A stretch of DNA of 64,000 nt from Monosporascus cannonballus (GCA_004154925.1 QJNS01000002.1:1-64000); one strand, 5' to 3'; positions 49,881-62,880 are shown, counted from the first letter of the stretch. Notes: a model not told the origin generated them from the sequence alone. A program made the numbers and translations.

Positions 49881-52800
49881 CTCCTGGGTGGCTAGGCTCC
49901 CTAGCTGTCAAGCGCTTCGAACGCCTCCGCTATCGCGTCTTGATCCGCGCCATCCCCCGAGGTGATTAACGATGCGCTTGTGTGAGACGCCGAAACCGAC
50001 TTTCTCCACTGGCGTTCCGCTAATCATGAACCACTATCGTATTCCCAGCACTAGCGCCAGATCTCGCCGATCCAGCAAGCCTAGGCGCGCTTAGCGCAGA
50101 ACCCGTTTTTTCATCGGCCAGATATAGAATAACGGGCTCATTGCGACAGCTTAACCTTTTAAGGACCAGGGCGTGGACAAAATAACTGACACACCCCCAC
50201 ACATACTCAGAGCAACATACTTAATATTCCAATGTAATAACTATTTGCAAATATTTTAAAAAATTTAATCAAAATGTTTAAAGTAAGTAATTAACACCGT
50301 CGACTTGCTTATTAACTAATATTAAGTAATGCATATTTAGAAGTTAGCAGATATAAACTTGCTTATCTATTGATATGATTTTGCTGAGGTATTAAGGGGG
50401 TGAGAGTGAAGTGTGACTATTATTTCATACACACCCTGAGGAGCACCCAACGAGACACGCCAGTCAAACTGCTATCTCGGCTGGTTCCGATCTCGCTACC
50501 GGATTGCCAGATCCGTCAAACTGTGACGGAATTCGACGTTATGACTGCCAGGATACGTCTGTTGAATTCCTATGTAGCAATGTTTGAGGCAAAAAGCTTC
50601 TGACCATGACGACCTTAGCTAAGGTAGGTACAGTTTGGACACGACTTCGACTCGACTGTTCGGATCCTTACCGGGTTTGATACCATAGTCCAGAGTTGTG
50701 AACTGGACAACATTTCCCTTTACCTCAAGAGACACGTGCTAACGCCTCAAATTCCAAGAAACCTTGTCAAACTGGAATCCTTGCCAATTGAATGAGTCTG
50801 GGAACTGCCTGAGACACCAATTACATTCCACCATGGTTCCCCGCGTTTTTCTCTACAAATGCCAGCGAATGAAAGAGCTGATGGCATTCTGCCAAGGCGC
50901 TTTGGCTTGCACGGCTGCAGCACTAGACGGCCAGGTGACCTGAGGCAAGTTGTGGCACGGCGAAATTGACTGTAAAGGCCGGGGGGCACGCCGGTGATCT
51001 CTATCCACCCGCGGCTGACGCTCTGGACAGCCATTGGAAATGTAATCATGACTGGGCTCGGCTTCTATTCCCTCGCTAAGGATAGAATTAACAACGTAGG
51101 GAGCAGCAGCTTCGAATCCCGTTCCAAGTTTCGACCCATGTCACCTAGATCTTAAGCCCGGCTTACCCCCAGCTCCTGAATCCAAGGGCTACTGAAGCCT
51201 ACTACTTGCTGGTTGCCAGGTTGGCTTGGCCCCTTCCCACATCAAACAGCGATGGATCGAAGTTTCAAGCGCATGCAGCTGGGAATTTCCTCCAATTCTC
51301 TATTAGAGTTGAGTTTGGAATGACCCGAACCTTACCCGCGAACTAGATACAACTCCTCCGCTCTTAGTGAACCTCTACCGCGGAGAAAAAGTGAAGCCAT
51401 GATTCTACGTCGGTTGGACGATAGCTCTGTACCCCTGAACATCGCCAGACCCATTTTGAGATCTGTAATGCATGACACGTCACCACCTTTCCGTGGACTT
51501 TTACTAGGAACCCCCGGACTTGCCAGCGGCAGATCGGCAGAACTCCAACGTTTCATTTCGGTTCGGGCCCATGTTGATCTCCGATTAAACCGGATGGGAT
51601 CGCACTCCTCTCGGAGCTAGCACCAAAACGCTTAAGTGTTCCTCAGGAGGGCAAAATAGAATATATCAACGAGGAGACTCAATGTGCTTTTGGTTCATGA
51701 GCATCTGCGGCCATCATTTCGGCTCTTAGCCTGACCGTTTATGGACTAATGGGCACGGCGACGCAAGCTCCGAGGCGGCGTCTAGAAGGTGTGCGTACAC
51801 ATTCGGCTTAAACCGCCGACGTTGGGGTATTGCCTTTCACGTGTCAAAAGGTTTAAGTATCTTTCTTGAGTTGCCATTCTAGACCACTGGAGCTCCCATC
51901 GAAGCACCCCTTTACTTCGGTCCTAGGCATTATATTTGGCCCTTGTGGGCTGATTCTGGCAAATTCGCTATCAACCCATACCAACCAGGAAGCCACCATG
52001 CAAACTGCTGCCCTCAGTGCTCCGGGCCATTTTAAGATTATGTGCCTTCACGAGGTCCCTTTGAGGGACCAGTTGAGACGGGTTAGTATCATGGTGTTAC
52101 ATGTTGCCCTAGTCCTGCGATACTCCAAACAACGTCCCGTGCCGACTCCGGAAGTCTCACTGAGAATTTAGGATGTGATAGTCTCTAGCGTGCCAGCAGA
52201 TCCTTAGATTAAGGTGGGAAAGATACCAGCTGAACATATACCGTGCTCGCACTCTCCATGGCCCTCCCGAAGTTGTTGTGGAACATCATCAAATTATATG
52301 CCTTTAGGCATAGCTTCTATCGCATGGTCGTAGATATTATAGATTCTCGAGGCCAGCTGATACCAGTAGGTAAATGATGTTTGTCAGGTTATGTCCGCTC
52401 GGATAGGACATAGTTCTCATGGACTGCCGTACCGCACCCTTACGCCCTGTCCGTATTATTTCTGGTTGCACATTGGGACTCGGCTGCGTCTCTCACCATT
52501 ATGTATCACCCGTGCCCCTGCGCGCCGACCCCGCTGTTCAACCTTTTACTGCCTCTAGAACATTGACTGTATGAAGGCTGTCACTGACATCGAAATCACG
52601 CCAGTGCTTTCAGTTCTCATCAGTTACTAAATAAGAAAGCTGAACAGCTACCTGGCTCGACAGTACTGTGGAGTTAACACTCCACATTGTCGGGTTCTCT
52701 ACTCTCTATGTGGAGGATCATGCATGCGGGGTGCCGCGCAGCTGCACTCCTACCCCTCGTTCATTGTGAACGAGGGAGCTTCGCTCCGTATCAGGGGTCT

Positions 52801-55559
52801 CTGGTATATGTTTGTCTTAGGAGATGATAAAGACACTGATAGTCTCCTAGACTACATCAAATGCCGTGCACACTACCACAATAGGTAGACGTATCGGGGC
52901 TTGATTTAGGGTTGCAACGGCATATTCGTTCATGGAAGCGTAACAGAAGACGCGAGGACCCTCTATAACTATTTACCTCTTGCATCTTCCAAGAAGAAAC
53001 TCCAAGGGTCCTAACAATCTCTTTCAAGGGATGCGTTAGCATGAAGTGCAGCAGTAAGGTTGTCTTGGCTGGCGTTCGAAATGACTACCTGACGGTGTTG
53101 TCATATGTCCTGTGCATCAGAACAACCACGAACTATATACAGACGCCTATCGCTGCGAAAAGTACCCGAATTTCAATGAGAAAGGCCGTCGAGAGCCGGG
53201 TAGCAGGGCGACATTAGCGACGATCGACAACCCTTCTCGATATGCACGACAAGAAAACAGCACCGGACGGATTATAGTCGCGAAAATGCGCGCGCCGAAT
53301 AATAAATTAGCCCACCACAAAGACGGAAACGACCTACTCCCTACCTACTGCCACCACAATCACTGGGTCTGTTATCATCTGCATGGCTTACGACCCGCAC
53401 GCATATCGGTTCATGCGATCTGCCTCGGTTCGCGACGAGGATTGGTCGACGTAGTTCGCACCGTTATCTCCCTACAGACCCTTACTACACGATACGCGAG
53501 GAGAAGTGTAACTAGGGCGGCAACCTGTCGGCAAGCCACCAGCGTGAGGAAAGATCGCCTCTAGATTTCGCAATCCCTCCCCAAAGGGGGGGCTATAGGT
53601 AATGCCTTTTTATACACCGGTGGGAGCGGCAACCTATCAGCGGACAATATGTTCATATACTACCCATACTGGCGCATGCTCTTCGGCGCAAGCGGAGCCC
53701 TGACCTTGTCCGGCTGCATTAGGGCCATGCGGCCTCACCAGTCCATTGAGCGAATCCTACAAACCGTCTTTCAGACTTCACAGTAGGGAAACGATGCCAA
53801 AGGGCTGGCTTTCTCGTATTGGGCCGACAGCAATTTATCAGTTGTACGCAAGTCTTTCCACGCACGACATCGGGGCGACCTACACTTGCATATATGATGA
53901 GTCTAGAACAAAGAAACTTCAAACGGACAAGAGCGAGATTCTCATAATCCCATCCCTGGTGGTCCAAGGACGCGAGCCGTTGCCTCCGGGATTCCTCCGG
54001 TTCGGTGGAACCGTTCCGGCCATCGAGAACGCCTCATGTGTCCCAAGCGTCTTGTCCTGCATAACACGATTTGTGGTTCGACAGGTGGAGCCCACCGCGA
54101 TTCAGGGGGGTCGTATCGTTCGGATCGTATGACCAATCATGATCTACGATGTCGGGAGGTCTGGGCAAACTACTACTCTAACCCATCTGGTGGCTAGAAC
54201 CTGGACAACTGGGTGATGGTCCCATGCGAAGTACCTTTGCTCTTCGCAAAGGACCTCGAGATATCATTAATGCGCACGGTGATAGCTCATACGCTAATAG
54301 AACCAGGGCCATCGAGAACCAGGAGTAGGGAATCGAGTCGATGCCCTAATGATCTAGGTTCTATGCGCCAGATAGGCGAATACGAAATTGCGAAAGCTTT
54401 ACCACAACTCCAGATATACTCTCTTCGCCCTTTCAGGGAGGAGACACGAGGGTTAGCTGCCGAGTGCATCCCAAGTTCTAATCCTCACTAGCTTGTTTGC
54501 AAATCGGCTAGGTGCTCGGTAATACTGGATTTGGCCTAGATAGCTCAAGCTAGGTATTGCATCCCATCTTTGGAGTTGCCTGCGTAGAAATGCAATTTTC
54601 GTACTGTATACATTCAACAGACAGTATAACATTTATGTCCTTACTTTGATGATCCAATAGTGTTAGGCAGAGTAGAGATCCTATGCATTAAGAATTAAAA
54701 CATCATATCGTAAAAGATATTGAAGCGCGACGTCATTTTACATCAGCATCATTCGATCGTCTATCATTCGATTTCTATGTAGTTGTCATCGAATTAATGA
54801 CATATCTATATAGTGAGCGGTTATGCGACGCCTGACATTATGCATGAGGACATGCTTCAGCCTACGCACAACCTGTGGATGCACGAAAGGCGCTGCTGAT
54901 CTTACAACCGTGACGGGTCGCGATCAACACACCATCGCAACCTCTCGATAGACTAAGACCCTGCCTGCATGTGCTTCCGTCCTCCGCCCCACCCCGGGGG
55001 GAGATCCTGCCAAAATCCGGGCGGACCTACGCTACGGGCCAGACCCTGATCTTCGTCCCCGTTCCCGGGTCTAAGCCAGTGAAACTGGTTTTTCTCCGAG
55101 CAGATCGACCGCAGATCAGGATCTCTCGGCGTTGGCATATTATATGCAAGATGCTTCTCTGACAGATCCTCCTTCGCGTAATTGCCGGTATGATTGCTAG
55201 AAGACGTAAAATAACTTCGGCGATGATGTTGACGGGTCCCAATGCTTCGAATGCCTCCTCTCAACTAGTGGGGAATGGGAGAATCCAACTGGGACGAGTG
55301 CATGCAAAACCGGGGCCCTGATTCCTAGCCTGTCGGCTTGCAGTGCCGCGAAGTGGCAAATTATACGCGGGCGGGGACGATTACTGCAGTTCAGGGGTGC
55401 TTGCGAATTGGCGCGAGTGTTTGTGTGACAATCTGGATGTGATTAAATTACCGTGAAAGTTGGGAAAGAAAGGACAGTTGGGGCCACCACCGACTTGTGG
55501 GGAATCAGAATCAGAATTAGCAAACGGTTCGGGTCGTTCAGAATTAGCATTTCCACTTT
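49881..55559. other. gene-poor stretch between two AT-rich patches
   Basis: No supported gene in about 5.7 kb. The longest frames are 150 codons (53112-53564) and 128 codons (53746-54132); neither has a recognisable domain. Copy 2 of the dispersed repeat lies at 50245-50420. Confidence 0.5.
50245..50420 (+). repeat. diverged dispersed repeat, copy 2
   Basis: The partner of 1625-1800 in the same orientation. It shares the same ordered blocks, including AAAATGTTTA, CTTGCTTATTAAC, GCTTATC and GTGTGAC. Copy 2 sits 365 bases to the right of the AT-rich relic ending at 49880; copy 1 sits 220 bases to the left of AT-rich island A. Confidence 0.5.
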
Positions 55560-56280
55560 TTTCTGCTAAAAATTGCTGATTTTTCTTGGCGGGCTTGGAC
55601 CAATTATGTTAAATCAACGTATTGATTTTCTCTTACTTTAGCCATAACACCTTTCGAATTATTAAAGTTGCTGATAAATAACGTATAAATTACGTTAAAA
55701 GCGTTACTTTAGTTTAAGCCGTTTTTTGTTATATACTTTAATAACGCTATAAATCTAGATTTTCGTAATTATCGCTTTGTAATTTCATAATAATATTAAC
55801 TTTTTATGATTAATAATTATAGTAGTAATACGTTGTTATCGTTGCTACTTTCGCAGCCTTTTCATTTATATTAGCTAATTAAAGCAAAAGTTAAAACAGT
55901 GCAAACAGTAGTATTAGTAGCTTTAATGCAATTTGATTAACTTTAGTATTAGTTATTAAAGTTGAAAATACTTAAGCTTTTTTTGAAAATATATTTTAAA
56001 AGTTGTATTCTAGATATTTTTATTATTGTTAATAAATATTATTCTTAATTTTTTTTTAGTGTTATACTTAATTAATTTTTTTAAAGTTTGCTAAACGCAT
56101 AAATATAAGTATTTAGTTACAAAATTATACAAAAAAAATTATAAGTTGATAACTAATTTAATATAATATGTCGAATTTTCTTATCTTTGTACTTATTTGC
56201 TATTAAAAAGGTTATTTAGCAAACTATGCTGAAGTTAACCAAACTGCTTCTTTTGTTTTACTAATTAATAGAGCTGATAC
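55560..56280. other. AT-rich relic forming the left flank of the chromovirus
   Basis: About 720 bases are AT-rich but less extreme than the chromovirus. The matching right side continues at 63384 to about 63480 beyond the GATAC duplication. The chromovirus therefore inserted into an older AT-rich element. No LTR, frame or known motif is seen in it. Confidence 0.5.
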
Positions 56281-56747
56281 TGTTATGGCTTAGCAGCCTT
56301 GGCTTCTCCAAACGGTCGGGGAGCTTAGGAGCTCAGGCCCCCGACCATGCCAAGAGGGTCACGTGATTGGCTTAAAGAGACTTAATGTACTTGATTGGTG
56401 TTGTAAGGACTTGGCGCCTTAAGCCAGTTAAGCTAGGAAATGGGCTTAAGGGGGCTTAAAGGCACTTAAGGGGAATAATTTACTAAAGGATATTTTAAGC
56501 CAGTTTAAGTAATTTAAGTTAAAATAAAAATATATATATTTATTATTTTTATAACCTGGATAACTTTAGCTTATAATATTTATTAATACTAATTATTTAT
56601 AATTAATAATTCGTTACTTAAGATGTTTTTGGTATTACGAAACGTAATACGTTATTATATTTATTACTTAGATTTTTACGATATTCCTATTAACATAAAC
56701 CTGTTAACTTAAGGTTTAATAATTGGTTAAACCGCTTAGCCGTTATA
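56281..56747 (+). repeat. 5' LTR of the chromovirus
   Basis: 467 bp. U3 starts TGTTATGGC and holds a hairpin with arms GGTCGGGG (56314-56321) and CCCCGACC (56339-56346). A TATA-like run (56531-56541) lies about 30 bases before AGCTTATAA (56568-56576), the proposed start of R. The right third aligns with the family-1 LTRs in island A, while the left part does not. Confidence 0.9.
56531..56576 (+). promoter_or_regulatory. LTR core promoter and proposed transcript start
   Basis: The TATA-like stretch at 56531-56541 and the conserved AGCTTRYAA block (56568-56576) keep the same relation in the 3' LTR (the block is at 63199-63207). They also do so in the minus-strand solo LTR (block at 2616-2624, with a TATATAC upstream). 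This spacing is what a Pol II TATA promoter would have. The start site is inferred, not observed. Confidence 0.4.
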
Positions 56748-56749
56748 TG

Positions 56750-56758
56750 TTGCAAGTT
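56750..56758 (+). other. candidate primer-binding site, self-complementary to the transcript start
   Basis: TTGCAAGTT lies 3 bases inside the 5' LTR boundary. Allowing for RIP transitions (ancestral TTGCAAGCT), it is the reverse complement of AGCTTGCAA, the conserved block at the proposed start of R. The leader does not contain the 3'-end complement of initiator Met-tRNA or another tRNA I know. Self-primed reverse transcription is established for Tf1-type chromoviruses. Confidence 0.4.
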
Positions 56759-56789
56759 TTTGTTCAGTAGTACCGTTAAACTTTAAGCA

Positions 56790-58000
56790 ATATCGCCGAC
56801 ATTATATTTATTAGCAAGTAACCCGAATAACTTATTTACCGGGTCCTTAAAGATTTTGATACCGGAATGGAATCCGAAAAGGAAAAAAAGCAGCTTTGCC
56901 TTTTTCGAAAGGAAATTTTTTAATGCCTGGATGTTATGAACGAACGTATCTTTTAGCTGGAATAAAACAAAAATGATTTTATTACGTTTTTTTAAGTTGC
57001 CTATAAAAAGTTTAAGGAAAAAGGAAAAGTTTCCGAAATTGGAAAACCTTTTTAATCGAATTAAGTTATTTAGTTAAATTTTATTAAGGAATTAAAAAAA
57101 GTCCTTAAATTTCCTAAGCCGGAATTTTTTGATAAAATTTTTATTAAATTATAATTATTTTTAACTTAATACCGAATATATTTTAGGTACTTTTTTATTT
57201 AACTTATTACGTTTATTTTATAAGTTAAATTTGCGGTTAGATAATTTACTGGAAATGCGGTTATTTGGTTTAAGCCGGCCATAAAAAAATACGTTATTTT
57301 GTTAATCGAGAAATAAAACCTAAAAGTAATACGAATTTATAACGATTACAAATAATTCGAATAGGTATTAACGAAAGTATTCGGAATAATAAACGAAAAG
57401 ATAAAAGCCGAAATGCAGATTTAATAATTATGATAAAAAGGATTGGTATCCAAGTACGGTAGCATATTTATTTAATTAGTATCTAAGTTAAATTAAGGAT
57501 AAAAAGTATTAATGGCTAAGTTTTTCGACGGCCTAAAAAAAAAAATATAAAAGGAATTTTTTAAATTAAATTAACCTAATTATTTATCAAATTATATTAT
57601 TATAATAATTAAGATTAATAATTGATAATATATTTGGCGTACAAAAAGCATTAAGGGAAAATATAATAACAAATTTTGGTATACGGTTAATATTAGCGTT
57701 TTTCGGCGTAATAATATTTTTTACGGTATTGAACCGGGCTTTATGGAATTAGAAGCCATTTATAAAAGGGATTAAAGCCAGATTAAGTGCTATAATTACG
57801 GAAAAAAAGGGTATAAGGCCTATAAGTGTTTTTCGCCTAAAAAGTTACGAAAAAATAATTAGAAGCCTATATCCGAAAAATAATCTAAGAGGAATTAAAA
57901 AAAAAAAGGCAAACTTATTAATATGATTTAATTTAAATATATGCTAGGCCCCCCGTAATAAGAAATATAATAAGGGATACGAAAAGCCAGAAATCTGGCT
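56790..58000 (+). pseudogene. chromovirus gag remnant
   Basis: The capsid/nucleocapsid region is broken by many stops. A CCHC zinc knuckle can be read at 57785-57843 as KCYNYGKKGYKAYKC; the second Cys and the His have become Tyr, exactly as C-to-T or G-to-A RIP would give. The upstream part matches the leader and gag of the island A copies (for example the CTGGATGTTATGAACGAACG-type block near 56929-56951, seen also near 2930-2955). Confidence 0.75.
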
Positions 58001-58829
58001 TAATAAGTAATTAAGGAAAAACGGAATATCTTTAAAAAATGGCTAAAAAAGTATTAGGGCTAGACGGAAAAAGTTTGTCCTAAAACCCTTAATCGATACG
58101 GCAGGATAGATGCTATTTATTACAAACGATAAAACTGTTTTGCCTATAAGGAATAAAAACAATATATCTATAACAGAATTATCCAAATATATTACAAAGG
58201 ATTCGATTTTCCTAATAAAACGGGAAATAACAAAAATAACGAATAATAATATCGATATTTTCGATTTATAACCCCTGAAAATAATTTTCTTTAATTGGTT
58301 ATAACAAAGAATTAACTAAAAAAGAAATAATATCTATAGGAAAACCCCTTTTGTTATTATAAATAATACAATTACTAAATAAAAAAAAAATTAATCCAGC
58401 ATACGGTAGAAAAATATTGCCAGAAAATTATTACGGATTTTTATTTCCAGTTAATATTTATTATAGATCTTAATAAGCGATAAGCTTTAAAAAAAGAAAT
58501 TTAACGATTTATACGAAATCTTTAATGGGAAAAGGATAAAGCCTAATAAAAAGCCATACGCCATATTAAGAAATAATTTACTTAATAAGGAAAGGAATTA
58601 TAGCAAAATCAAAAATAATTAATATAGCTTAAAGGAATAATACGCCGACAAAAACGATAAATATAGCAATTTAACGTATTATATAAAGAAATATAAACAA
58701 AATTTAACAAATTCGAACAAAAATTAAAAGAAAAAGGTTACTTATAAAAAAACCGTAAAATAATAAAACCTAAGGGAATTAAGATAAACTTTTAAAAAAG
58801 GTTTTAAACGCGACGATAAAAGCCGTTAA

Positions 58830-61800
58830 TAACTTTATTATTTTAGATATACGAATCGGAACGTACTGGTATACCGTAATGGTAAACTACGGAGCTCTGG
58901 GCGGAAATTATATTGCGCCGGATATAATTAACGAATTTAAATTATTATGGAAATACAAATTAAAACCTTATATAACAACAAACGCCGAAAGTCAAGATTT
59001 CGCTTACGATAACGGAAAGATTTTACGCAAAATTAATCACCTCGAGATTTTTGTCCAAAAACAATATTAAACAATTAATTTCGACGTCGTTCCGCTTAGG
59101 AATTACGACATAATCTTAAGATTATTATAGATATGCCAATACGGAGTTTTAATTAATAAAGGAACTGGCTAGATAAAATTCTTTTTACCTTTTATTAACA
59201 AACAAAAAAAAAATAAAATCTTAATATTCGATCGAAAATAACGACGAATATAAACATAAGAATATAACAAATATTTTATTACCTAAAGGGATAAAATATA
59301 AAAAAAAAACGGGCATTAAAGAAAAATATAACATATCGTTATTATTATTAAAGTAAAGTTACGGTAATTAAATAATAATTTAAAATAATAACCTTAAAAA
59401 TTAGAAAATTTAATTAATATGCCATTATAATATTATAAATACGAACAGCTTTTTAAAAAGGAACTTAATACGAAATTATTAAAATATAGCAAATGGGATT
59501 ATGAAATAATTTTTAAGGAAGAATTTTCGACGAAATTTTATCCTATTTATAACCTTAGCGGAAACGAATTATACGTTTTCAAAAAATACCTAAAAAATCG
59601 GTTACAAAAGGGATAAATTCGACCTTTAAAATTACCAGCAAAATATCTAATATTTTTCGTACCAAAAAAAAATAAGAAATTACAACTTGTAATTAATTAC
59701 CGATAATTAAACAAAATTATTATTAAAAATTAAATATTATTATCCTTAATTATAAAAATAAAAAACCAATTTTACGGAACTAAATAATTTATAACATTTA
59801 ATCTTAAGAATAAATATAACCTTATTAAAATTAAAAAAGGATACGAACGGAAAATAGCTTTTAGAATAAAATACGGATTATTTAAGTACTTAATTACGCC
59901 AATAGGACTTACGAACGTATTGGCAACCTTCTAACGAATAATAAATTATATATTACGGGAATACCTCGACGTTTTTGTTATATGCTACCTCGACGATATT
60001 CTTATTTTTTCCGAAACGGAAAAGATATACGCAAAATACGTTTATTAAGTTCTTTAAGCTTTATAGGACGCCAAATTATTGGTTAATATAGAAAAAAGCC
60101 AATTTTATAAGCAGGAAATAAAATATTTAAAATATATTATTACCCTAAGATATATTAGGATGGATTTAAAAAAAATCGTTGCAGTAACAGAATAACAAAT
60201 ACCAACGATAATTAAAAAAGTATAAATATTTTTTGGATTCGCTAATTATTATAAGAAGTTTATTCGAAATTTTAGCAGAATAATTATATCCTTAATTAAC
60301 CTTACCAAAAAGAAAAAAAAATTTAGATGGACGTTAAAAACAAAAAAAGCATTCCAGGAAATTAAAGATACGATTACCAGTAAGCCAGTATTAATTATAT
60401 ACGATTTAATACGCCCTGTTAAGCTAAAAACCGATATTTCGGATTACGCGTTAAACGTTATAATCGGATAGCGGGATAATTAAGGCAAATTATACCTTAT
60501 TATATTTTTTTATATAAATTAAAAAAAGCCGAATTTAATTACAGTATTTTAAATAAAAAGTTTATGGTTATTATTATGGCATTTCGCGAATTTAGGTATT
60601 TCCTAAAGGGAAATTTATATTAGATTAAAATTTATACGGATTATTAAAATTTTACCCGATTTACTATAACTAAAGAATTTATAGGACGATAATTACGATA
60701 TGCGGAAAAATTAGCAAATTTCGATTTCGTTATTATCCATAAGAAAGGCGTAAAGAACGGCAGAACGGACGCCTTAAGCAGGCGACCAAATTTCGAAAAA
60801 AAACTGGTTAAAATTAATTATACAATTTTCAATACCATTACAAAAAGATATTTATGCCTATAACAAATTATAACGATTCGGGCAATACTTTTGGATATGT
60901 ATTAAAAAATCTAATAATATAACGACGGTCTTTTAAAAAACCAGAAAATAAATAAAGTATAAATTCCAAAAAAATATTAAATGGATTTGGTACAAGATAT
61001 ATACAAACATTAATTATATGGATATCTAGGGATCTATAAAACCCTAAAATAACTTTAACGTATATATTCTTTTTCTAAAATAAAAATAATAATTTAAAAA
61101 GTACGACGGCAATATAACTTTTGTAATAAGGCTAAGGCATAACAATATAAGCCTTATGGAAAATTATAACTATTATCGGTTTTAAAAAGACCTTAAAATT
61201 TAATTATTATGGATTTTATTATTAAATTTTCTTTATCCGAAAATTTAACAATAAAAATATATTATAATAGCATTTTCGTTATCGTTAATTAATTTACAAA
61301 GTTTTTTTATTTTTTACCTTATTATAAAGATATTAACGCAAAATAAATAATATACATTTTTTTTAAAAATATTTTTAATATATACGGATTATTAATGGAA
61401 ATTATTTTAAATAAAGGAATAATTTTTGCGTTTAAATTTTAACAAAGCCTTATAACATAAATAAGCCTAAATCATAAGTTATTTAACGTATTTAGACCTT
61501 AGATAAATAAATAGATAAAACGATTAAACCAAATATTGGAAATATATTTATGATATTATATTAATTACGAATAAAACGATTAAATTAAAAAATTGCTTAT
61601 TACTTAATTAACTTATAATACCAATTATTACGAAAATATTAAAATAATATTATTTAATATAAATTTCGGTTTTATTCCGGAAGTTTACAAAAAAATACGC
61701 AATAACGGTCCAGTTAATATCAAAATAATCCTTACGTTAAAATAATTACGATAATTACATTAAAAAATAAAAACAGAATTGGAATTCGTACGAAATTAAA

Positions 61801-62220
61801 TAAGCAAATATTATAACGAAAAACGATTAAAAGGATTAACTTTCGAAAAAAAGGAAATAATTTACTTTGTTACCAAAAATATCCAAATAAAATATCCTAA
61901 TAAAAAATTCGATTTTAAGTATATCGGTTTATATAAAATTACCAAAAAAATCTTAGAAAATAATTACCGGTTAGAATTTTTACCAAAAATTAAACTTTAT
62001 TTAATTTTTTATGTTTCCTTATTTAAGTTAATAGCAGATACGATTAAGGTTCATACGGTATAAAATAATATGGAAATGGAAAACGAATAAATATACGAAA
62101 TGGAGAAAATTTTCGATATGCGAAAATAAAACGGACTTACCCAATATCTAATCAAATAAAAAAAGCATCCGGATTCCGAAAATACCTGGGAACCCGTTAA
62201 AAATCTTATTGGCGCCTAAC
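58830..62220 (+). pseudogene. chromovirus pol remnant: protease, RT, RNase H, integrase, chromodomain
   Basis: Protease: a 63-codon open piece (58879-59070) with GGNYIAPDIINEF, followed by FDVVPLRNYDIIL near 59080-59120. RT: about 59740-60250, with the intact catalytic YLDD at 59986-59997 and FGFANYYKKFIRNF near 60230-60275. RNase H ends with NGRTDALSRRP (60756-60788). Integrase: its HHCC finger is decayed near 60990-61090, with the core around 61200-61700 (PYYKDINAK near 61320). Chromodomain: about 62070-62215, reading IYEMEKIFDMRK...QYLIK-KKHPDSENTWEPVKNLIG, with one Trp lost to a stop. Nearly all stops sit at former CAA/CAG or TGG codons. The protein would copy and integrate the element if intact; here it is not functional. 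Confidence 0.88.
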
Positions 62221-62880
62221 GCCTGTTAAGGAGCTTTTACCAATAACGACGGGCGTATCCCAGTTAACGGTTAACCAATTAATAACCGGAATATCGGGCC
62301 AGTTGGCCGCGGCCTGCGTTAACGTAATAACTGCGACGGCAACCTCCAACTATTCTTATTTTTTCTCCAAACGCTTAAATTTCTCCATTACCTCCGTACC
62401 TTAAATACCACAACGAAATATTTTAATTCCCCGCTGGCGAAAAAACTTCTTTTATTTTCGTAAATGATTTAAACGGCTAAGCAACTTATTTATATATTGC
62501 TACAATTCGGATAAATGCTAATAAGCCTTAAGCAGTTTTTTTTCGGCAAAACGTTTTTAAAAATTTAGCCAATTTTTTTTAGTTATTAACCGATAATGCT
62601 TAATTTCGGAAAAACCAAAAAAATCATAAGGACCCCCGTAAGCCGTATAAAAAGAATATTTCCCTGAATTATGATAAATTTTACAAATTTTATTTGCAGA
62701 TTTGCAGCGAAAACAAAAAACGTTTAAAAATATAATAAAACCGAAACGGTTAATGTATTTTAAAAAAATAAAGGCGTTAATACGTTTACGAAACCGAGAT
62801 TTTTCAATACGATTAAATATGTTAAATATAAAAGAGAAAAAATTATTTATTAAGGATAACAAATAAACGAATTAATCTTT
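62215..62880 (-). pseudogene. antisense reading frame downstream of integrase, cysteine-cluster and coiled-coil
   Basis: On the minus strand a single frame of about 215 codons can be followed between the chromodomain and the 3' LTR. The first 101 codons (62862-62557) are uninterrupted. The rest has only TAA/TAG stops, almost all of which restore to Gln if RIP is undone. Near 62720-62640 the frame reads CFRCKSANKICKIYHNSGKY..., giving Cys spacing C-x2-C-x6-C-x8-[C]-x2-[C]-x6-[C], where the last three are Tyr (one-step RIP from Cys). This fits the Zn2Cys6 spacing. A Leu/Lys/Glu-rich helical part follows (LSELQQYINKLLSRLNHL after reverting stops). There is no ATG at the left end, so the start is unknown. 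It may be an accessory protein gene carried antisense by the element. Confidence 0.45.

Noticed and set aside
51108..51128. T-arm-like CTTCGAATCCCG
   Set aside because: Isolated motif without any tRNA body around it.
53112..53564. 150-codon plus-strand frame with His/Arg-rich composition
   Set aside because: No recognisable family, promoter or splice context; neighbouring frames are similar in length.
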